Below are positions 52,559 through 56,659 of a stretch of 56,659 nucleotides of DNA, in pieces. Position 1 is the first letter of the stretch, and each line of letters starts with the position of its first letter. Both the position numbers and the translations under genes were made by a program. The stretch is from an uncultured Eubacteriales bacterium (lineage in GTDB: Bacteria > Bacillota > Clostridia > Christensenellales > Christensenellaceae). The stretch covers positions 1 through 56,659 of the forward strand of contig UQXU01000004.1 in assembly GCA_900545085.1 (NCBI GenBank). Reading direction: 5' to 3'. Below the pieces are notes generated by a model, which did not search any database, was not told the origin of the DNA, and saw nothing but the letters and a program-made list of their open reading frames with translations.

Positions 52559-52762
52559 TTACTCCCCCTTTCTCGCCGTCTCAGTTCTCGTGCCGTAAAA
52601 CTTCTCGTGGAAGAACTTGCGGCCAATCCGGCCAGAGATAGTGATACAGCCGGTTTTCACCAATTCCTCGTTCATCTACCGGATGAGCTTGTAGGCGTAG
52701 GGCACGGATACCCCCAACTCCTCGGCCACTTCATTAACGCGCATAAAAATCTGGTTTGCCAT
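52559..52762 (-). pseudogene. Excisionase with one amber codon
   Basis: ATG at 52762: I-F-M-R-V-N-E-V-A-E-E-L-G-V-S-V-P-Y-A-Y-K-L-I-R, TAG, M-N-E-E-L, then to TAA at 52559 (67 codons). A helix-turn-helix excisionase; the TAG sits where Gln (CAG) is expected in relatives. Otherwise intact. Confidence 0.75.
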
Positions 52763-52903
52763 CGTAAATACCTTCCTTTCTTAGTTGTTGGTGACTGCTG
52801 CTTGCAAGTGTTGTATTTCATAAATGCCTCCCTGCTTATGTCCGCCACTTTTTTCTCAGTTTCGCAACCAAAATCTGACGGGCCATTTGACGTGCTATAT
52901 TAT

Positions 52904-53031
52904 CTAAGCTTAATTGCTTAGTATCGTTATAATACTATACATATAAGCTTAGTTCAAGCCTTTTAGAAGAAATACTATTAAATAAATTTGCTTAGATTTA
53001 TCTTGACTGTCCTAAGCATATCTGCTATACT
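52904..53031. promoter_or_regulatory. Divergent promoters with GCTTAG operators
   Basis: To the right, TTGACT (53003-53008), 17 bases, TATACT (53026-53031) drives the XRE gene. To the left, TTGAAC (52957-52952), 17 bases, TATTAT (52934-52929) drives xis. Operators CTAAGC/GCTTAG lie at 52904-52921 (an inverted repeat), 52946-52952, 52990-52995 and 53011-53016, overlapping both. This is the layout of a repressor-controlled lysis/lysogeny switch. Confidence 0.7.
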
Positions 53032-53067
53032 TTCTATGAGAATCCCGATAGAATGGAGTTGGCTGTT

Positions 53068-53592
53068 ATGGCGATTGGTGAACGGATTCAGTTTTTCCGC
53101 AAGCTGCGGGGGATGACACAGAAATATCTCGGCATGGCGCTGGGCTTCCCGGAGAAGTCCGCCGATGTGCGCCTTGCTCAGTACGAAACAGGCTCAAGAA
53201 CCCCTAAGGCGGACCTGACTGCCGCCCTGGCTCAGGTACTGGATGTCTCACCCCATGCGCTCTCTGTCCCGGACATAGACTCCTATGTGGGGCTCATGCA
53301 CACCCTGTTTACCCTGGAGGACACCTATGGGCTCAAGATCAGCGAGACGGATGGAGAAGTCTGCTTGAAAGTCGATGTGCGGAAGTGCAAGAACGCTGCC
53401 CGGCTACATGAGATGCTTTGCTCCTGGCGGCAGGCCGCTACCATGCTGGAGGCGGGCAAAATCTCCAAAGAGGATTACGACAAATGGCGCTACCACTACC
53501 CGGAGTTTGACAAGTCCCAGAAGATTGCTGGAGCTATATCACAGGAATTGAATGATAGATTGTTAAAAGATTTGAACAGTGACAGGGGATAA
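53068..53592 (+). CDS. XRE-family regulator
   Basis: 174 aa; ATG at 53068 has GGAG nine bases upstream. N-terminal helix-turn-helix (R-I-Q-F-F-R-K-L-R-G-M-T-Q-K-Y-L-G...R-L-A-Q-Y-E-T-G), then a C-terminal region of unknown fold with W-R-Q-A-A-T-M-L-E-A-G-K-I-S-K-E-D-Y-D-K-W. Probably represses its own and the xis promoter. It is followed 12 bases later by the GIY-YIG gene. Confidence 0.87.
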   Translation: MAIGERIQFFRKLRGMTQKYLGMALGFPEKSADVRLAQYETGSRTPKADLTAALAQVLDVSPHALSVPDIDSYVGLMHTLFTLEDTYGLKISETDGEVCLKVDVRKCKNAARLHEMLCSWRQAATMLEAGKISKEDYDKWRYHYPEFDKSQKIAGAISQELNDRLLKDLNSDRG

Positions 53593-53604
53593 GGAGAGAT
53601 AAAG

Positions 53605-54450
53605 ATGGTGTTTGGAAAACGGATCCAGCTTTTCCTTGTAGATGGAACGCCAAATGGACGATGGATATGTGAATTATCCAACTGGATAGGAATCGCCTAT
53701 AAGTTACCAAGAAACATGATTAAAGAAAGCGAGAAGCGCAGTGAACTTGCCTCTCCTGGTGTATATTTCTTGTTCGGTTATGATGACGTAAAAGATCGGC
53801 CTCTAATTTACATTGGTGAGGCGGAAGATATTATCAAACGCCTAAAACAACATCTTGAGAAAAAAGATAACTGGAACGAAGCGATTGCATTTATTAGCAA
53901 AGATTCAAATCTTAACAAAGCTCATATAAAATATTTAGAGAATCGATTTTATACTCTTGCAAAAGAATGCGACAGATACTCCATCGATAATAGTAATACC
54001 CCTACAAAATCTTCTGTTTCTGAAGCAGAGCAGGCCGAACTTGAAGAATTCATTTATAATGCAAAAATACTGATTAATGCTCTAGGTCATAAAGCGTTTG
54101 AATCGTATTCAGAAGAACAGCCCAATAATCAAGGCGAGAACCCTGTATTTTCGCTTTCTGTCGGCTCCGGAAAAGCATACGGGATGCGGACAGCGGATGG
54201 CTTTGTGTTGCTAAAAGGATCTTCTATTCATGAGATATCCGCTGATTCTTTAAATAATGGAATCAAAAAGAAAGTCGAGCAAAGTCGGACTTCTGGTGAA
54301 ATAAAAGATGGCATACTTCAAAACGACAAATTATTTTCAAGTTCTTCTGCCGCCGCTGCTTTCGCTGCAGGCTATAGTATTAGTGGCCCACAGCAATGGA
54401 AAACTGACCAAGGGAAAACCCTAAAATCATTTGAAACAGAATCTACATAA
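53605..54450 (+). CDS. GIY-YIG nuclease-family protein with DUF4357
   Basis: 281 aa. GIY-YIG core G-V-Y-F-L-F-G...Y-I-G-E-A-E-D-I-I-K-R-L-K-Q-H near residues 51-93, C-terminal DUF4357 (G-I-L, S-S-S-A-A-A-A-F-A-A-G-Y-S-I-S-G). Such proteins are common in phage and defence-island cargo; the nuclease role is inferred. In one unit with the XRE gene. Confidence 0.85.
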   Translation: MVFGKRIQLFLVDGTPNGRWICELSNWIGIAYKLPRNMIKESEKRSELASPGVYFLFGYDDVKDRPLIYIGEAEDIIKRLKQHLEKKDNWNEAIAFISKDSNLNKAHIKYLENRFYTLAKECDRYSIDNSNTPTKSSVSEAEQAELEEFIYNAKILINALGHKAFESYSEEQPNNQGENPVFSLSVGSGKAYGMRTADGFVLLKGSSIHEISADSLNNGIKKKVEQSRTSGEIKDGILQNDKLFSSSSAAAAFAAGYSISGPQQWKTDQGKTLKSFETEST

Positions 54451-54452
54451 CA

Positions 54453-54499
54453 AAAGAGAGCTAACTGACTAATCAAAATCAGGTAGCTCTTTCTCTTTA
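54453..54499 (+). terminator. Terminator after the GIY-YIG gene
   Basis: AGAGAGCTA / TAGCTCTTTCT stem followed by TTCTCTTTA. Confidence 0.7.
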
Positions 54500-54556
54500 G
54501 AATAATGAAAAAGTGTTGCCACAGAGGGCATTAAGCCTTGGAAAACCCAGTTATAT

Positions 54557-54591
54557 CAGGCTTTTTCCGGCCTCTAAAATTACTCCCACTC
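54557..54591. other. guaA-end att site
   Basis: CAGGCTTTTTC (54557-54567) lies just outside guaA, and TCCCACTC (54584-54591) is within its last codons (I-E-W-E-stop). The 3' end of guaA is a known target of genomic islands. Confidence 0.6.
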
Positions 54592-56109
54592 AATCGTTGC
54601 CGGCGGTTTAGAAGTTATATCGTAGACAACACGGTTTATGTGTCCCACTTCGCTGACGATTCTGCTCGATACCTTTTCAAGCACATCATATGGGATTCTC
54701 GCCCAGTCAGCCGTCATGCCGTCTACGCTGGTGACGCCGCGGAGCGCGAGCGTATAGTCATACGTTCTGCCGTCGCCCATTACGCCGACGCTTCGCATAC
54801 TCGTAAGAACTGCGAAATACTGCCATATCTCCTCTTGAAGTCCCGCTTTAGCAATTTCATCACGATAAATGAAGTCTGCCTCCTGCAATATCTTTATTTT
54901 TTCGGGCGTAATCTCTCCTATTATACGGATTGCAAGACCCGGGCCGGGGAAAGGCTGACGCCATACCATGTGATGCGGTATTCCCAGCTCCTCGCCAAGA
55001 GCGCGCACTTCGTCTTTAAACAAATCGCGCAGAGGTTCTATTATCTCTTCAAAATCGACGTGATCAGGCAAACCGCCTACGTTGTGATGGCTTTTTATTA
55101 ATGCAGCATCGCCTTTGCCCGATTCTACAACGTCAGGATATATTGTTCCCTGCGCCAAGAAATCCATCTTACCCAGCTTTTTCGCCTCGTCCTCAAACAC
55201 ACGGATAAACTCTTCGCCGATTATTTTACGCTTTTTCTCGGGCTCTGTCACGCCTTTCAGCTTTTCGAGGAAACGCTCTCCCGCATTTACGCGAATTAAA
55301 TTCAAATCGCCTTCGCCGAATAACGCTTCTACCTGATCACCTTCATCTTTACGCAACAGTCCGTGATCTACAAAAATACATGTCAGATTTTTTCCTATAG
55401 CACGGGAAAGCAGCGTCGCCGCTACCGAACTGTCTACGCCGCCCGAAAGAGCGAGAAGAACGCGTCTGTCTCCGACTTTCTGTTTTATACTCTCTATCGC
55501 TTCTGCCGCAAAAGAACCCATAGTCCAATCGCCGGTAAGTCCGCATATATCGTAAAGGAAATTATGCAGTATCTGAGAGCCGTTCACAGTATGGTGTACT
55601 TCAGGATGGAACTGCACGCCGTATATTTTCTTCTCGTCGTCAGCGAATGCCGCTATAGGGCATCCGTCTGTCTCTGCGAGAATCTTAAAGCCTGCGGGAA
55701 GCTCGCTCACATAGTCCATATGGCTCATCCAGCAGACTGCGCTTTCGTCCATACCCTTGAGCAAAGTGTGCGTATTGTCATATTTTATATCAGTCTTGCC
55801 GTATTCACCTTTAGGCGCATGCGTAACTTTTCCGCCAAGCTCAACAGCGAGCATCTGCGTACCGTAGCATATACCTAACTGCGGAATCCCGCTTTCTAAA
55901 ATTCTTCTGTCGCAGCGCAGTGCATCCTCCGCATATACGTTCTGCGGACCTCCCGTATAAATTATTCCTTTAGGTTCATAGCTCATTACGCGCTCATAGC
56001 TGGCGTCGCAGGGCAAAAGCTCACAATATACGTGCTGTTCTCTGACTCTGCGTGCAATAAGCTGATTATATTGTCCGCCAAAATCTAAAATTATAACTGT
56101 ATTACGCAC
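54580..56109 (-). CDS. guaA: GMP synthase (glutamine-hydrolysing)
   Basis: 509 aa. GTG at 56109 follows AAGGAG and begins [17 protein letters not shown]. Class I glutamine amidotransferase with nucleophile Cys in G-I-C-Y-G-T-Q and His in V-Q-F-H-P-E-V; ATP pyrophosphatase S-G-G-V-D-S-S-V near residue 220; C-terminal dimer domain ending T-I-E-W-E. Intact despite the island at its 3' end, whose core restores the last codons. Confidence 0.96.
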   Translation of the reverse strand: MRNTVIILDFGGQYNQLIARRVREQHVYCELLPCDASYERVMSYEPKGIIYTGGPQNVYAEDALRCDRRILESGIPQLGICYGTQMLAVELGGKVTHAPKGEYGKTDIKYDNTHTLLKGMDESAVCWMSHMDYVSELPAGFKILAETDGCPIAAFADDEKKIYGVQFHPEVHHTVNGSQILHNFLYDICGLTGDWTMGSFAAEAIESIKQKVGDRRVLLALSGGVDSSVAATLLSRAIGKNLTCIFVDHGLLRKDEGDQVEALFGEGDLNLIRVNAGERFLEKLKGVTEPEKKRKIIGEEFIRVFEDEAKKLGKMDFLAQGTIYPDVVESGKGDAALIKSHHNVGGLPDHVDFEEIIEPLRDLFKDEVRALGEELGIPHHMVWRQPFPGPGLAIRIIGEITPEKIKILQEADFIYRDEIAKAGLQEEIWQYFAVLTSMRSVGVMGDGRTYDYTLALRGVTSVDGMTADWARIPYDVLEKVSSRIVSEVGHINRVVYDITSKPPATIEWE

Positions 56110-56146
56110 TTTCTTCTCCTTTGCAGTCTCAAATTTAAATATTCGC

Positions 56147-56173
56147 CAAAAGCCGGGAGAAAAACATCCCGGC
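56147..56173 (-). terminator. Terminator between larE and guaA
   Basis: Minus strand GCCGGGA TGTTTTTC TCCCGGC then TTTT. It stops only 38 bases before guaA, so guaA is either read through or driven from a promoter in this hairpin region. Confidence 0.75.
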
Positions 56174-56203
56174 ATAAAACATATCTATTCTGCCACGGGC
56201 GAT

Positions 56204-56659
56204 TCAATCGCCCATGCAATATCCTCTTTTCTTATATCCTTCTTCCGCTATCTCGACTTCGGCAAACCCCATGCCTTGCAGCTCTTCATTCAGTTCTTCA
56301 CGTTCTTTTTTCAGCTCTTCTACACGATCGGGTTCAACTTCAACGACAGCTTTAGTCCCTTTTACGCGTACTCTGTTAAAATCAAATCCCATCTGTTCCA
56401 GCTGAAACTCCGCCGAACGAATAAGACGCAGCTTTTTGAGAGTTATAGGCTCTCCGTACGCGACTCGAGTCGCGAGGCAGGAAAGCTCAGGTCTTATATA
56501 TTCTCTCCAGCCTATGTCTCGCAGTATAACAGCTGCATCCGCTGCCGTAATCCCTACAGAGCGCAGAGGGCTGAGGAGCTTGTAGTCCTCCATCTGACGC
56601 TCGCCTTCTAGATAGACATGAGAAGAGCTGGTGCTGCTTCCATCGAGCAGAATAGGTAA
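56204..56659 (-). CDS. larE: LarE, C-terminal part (5' end outside window)
   Basis: Sacrificial sulfur transferase that donates sulfur to the nickel-pincer cofactor of lactate racemase. The frame stays open to the window edge (L-D-G-S-S-T...R-Q before M-E-D-Y), so the ATG at 56593 is internal. Motifs: Y-K-L-L-S-P-L-R-S-V-G-I, and P-E-L-S-C-L-A-T-R with the Cys that supplies sulfur. Visible part 151 aa. Confidence 0.88.
   Translation of the reverse strand, partial: LPILLDGSSTSSSHVYLEGERQMEDYKLLSPLRSVGITAADAAVILRDIGWREYIRPELSCLATRVAYGEPITLKKLRLIRSAEFQLEQMGFDFNRVRVKGTKAVVEVEPDRVEELKKEREELNEELQGMGFAEVEIAEEGYKKRGYCMGD

Noticed and set aside
51578..52762. In-frame TAG codons in xis and in the BRO gene as a sign of amber recoding
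   Set aside because: The same neighbourhood has frameshifts, a truncated integrase and deletions, and all intact genes in the region use TAA or TGA or TAG as ordinary stops; simple decay explains it better.

Overview
The window reads as a piece of chromosome from a spore-forming-lineage Firmicute (Clostridia), broken up by mobile DNA. The signs are a split spoVT, the Gram-positive genes whiA and rapZ with a crh-like gene, a DUF3793 protein, and perfect sigma-A promoters. The core genes (about 4144-28282 and 54580-56659) are GC-balanced and use many TAT/ATA and CGC codons. The accessory DNA resembles the integrative elements common in gut Lachnospiraceae and Ruminococcaceae. I cannot name the genus.

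Region 1 (1-4143) is the right end of a large element carrying three tandem large serine recombinases. It ends inside spoVT: downstream of the last recombinase the DNA resumes at the codons for D-D-L-G-R-V-V, so the first ten or so codons of spoVT must lie at the element's other end, outside the window. This is the geometry of the sigK skin element, and it is the most interesting observation here.

Region 2 (4723-28282) is mostly housekeeping. It holds an MBL-fold hydrolase, a DUF134-NifX fusion, an ychF / C_GCAxxG_C_C / dnaX / lipoprotein / FkbM run, and murB-PHP-rapZ-whiA-crh. It also holds a five-gene aromatic operon, aroF-aroB-aroA-aroC-pheA (chorismate to phenylpyruvate). That operon is preceded by an unlisted Phe/Tyr-rich 37-residue leader peptide and an intrinsic terminator, which looks like a leader-peptide attenuator. 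Next come flavodoxin and DUF3793 genes with three DtxR-like palindromes, a YeiH transporter, a DUF4097 lipoprotein, GNAT and CAT-like acetyltransferases, and a VOC protein. An unusual paired-operator promoter occurs twice (5596-5647 and 13010-13060), and a short hairpin repeat occurs three times.

Region 3 (about 28.6-54.58 kb) is an accessory region that abuts the 3' end of guaA. An att-like sequence in the guaA end recurs at 28567-28600, suggesting accretion of elements at guaA. Contents, in order: a serine-recombinase mobilizable element (recombinase, TnpW, RepA-N, Cys-rich VLP); a LysR-controlled redox operon (hydrolase lipoprotein, Fe-alcohol dehydrogenase, two flavodoxin lipoproteins, two FMN reductases, an aldo/keto reductase, DUF4405, a winged-helix protein); decayed element genes; a type III restriction-modification system with a DUF3800 protein; a tightly coupled operon DUF4417 / SGHYRP protein / acidic 157-aa protein / KptA; a decayed phage-like module (BRO antirepressor, replication fragment, xis, int start); and an XRE regulator with a GIY-YIG DUF4357 protein, divergent from xis across a repeat-rich switch.

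Region 4 is guaA and the C-terminal part of larE. No rRNA, tRNA or CRISPR array was seen.
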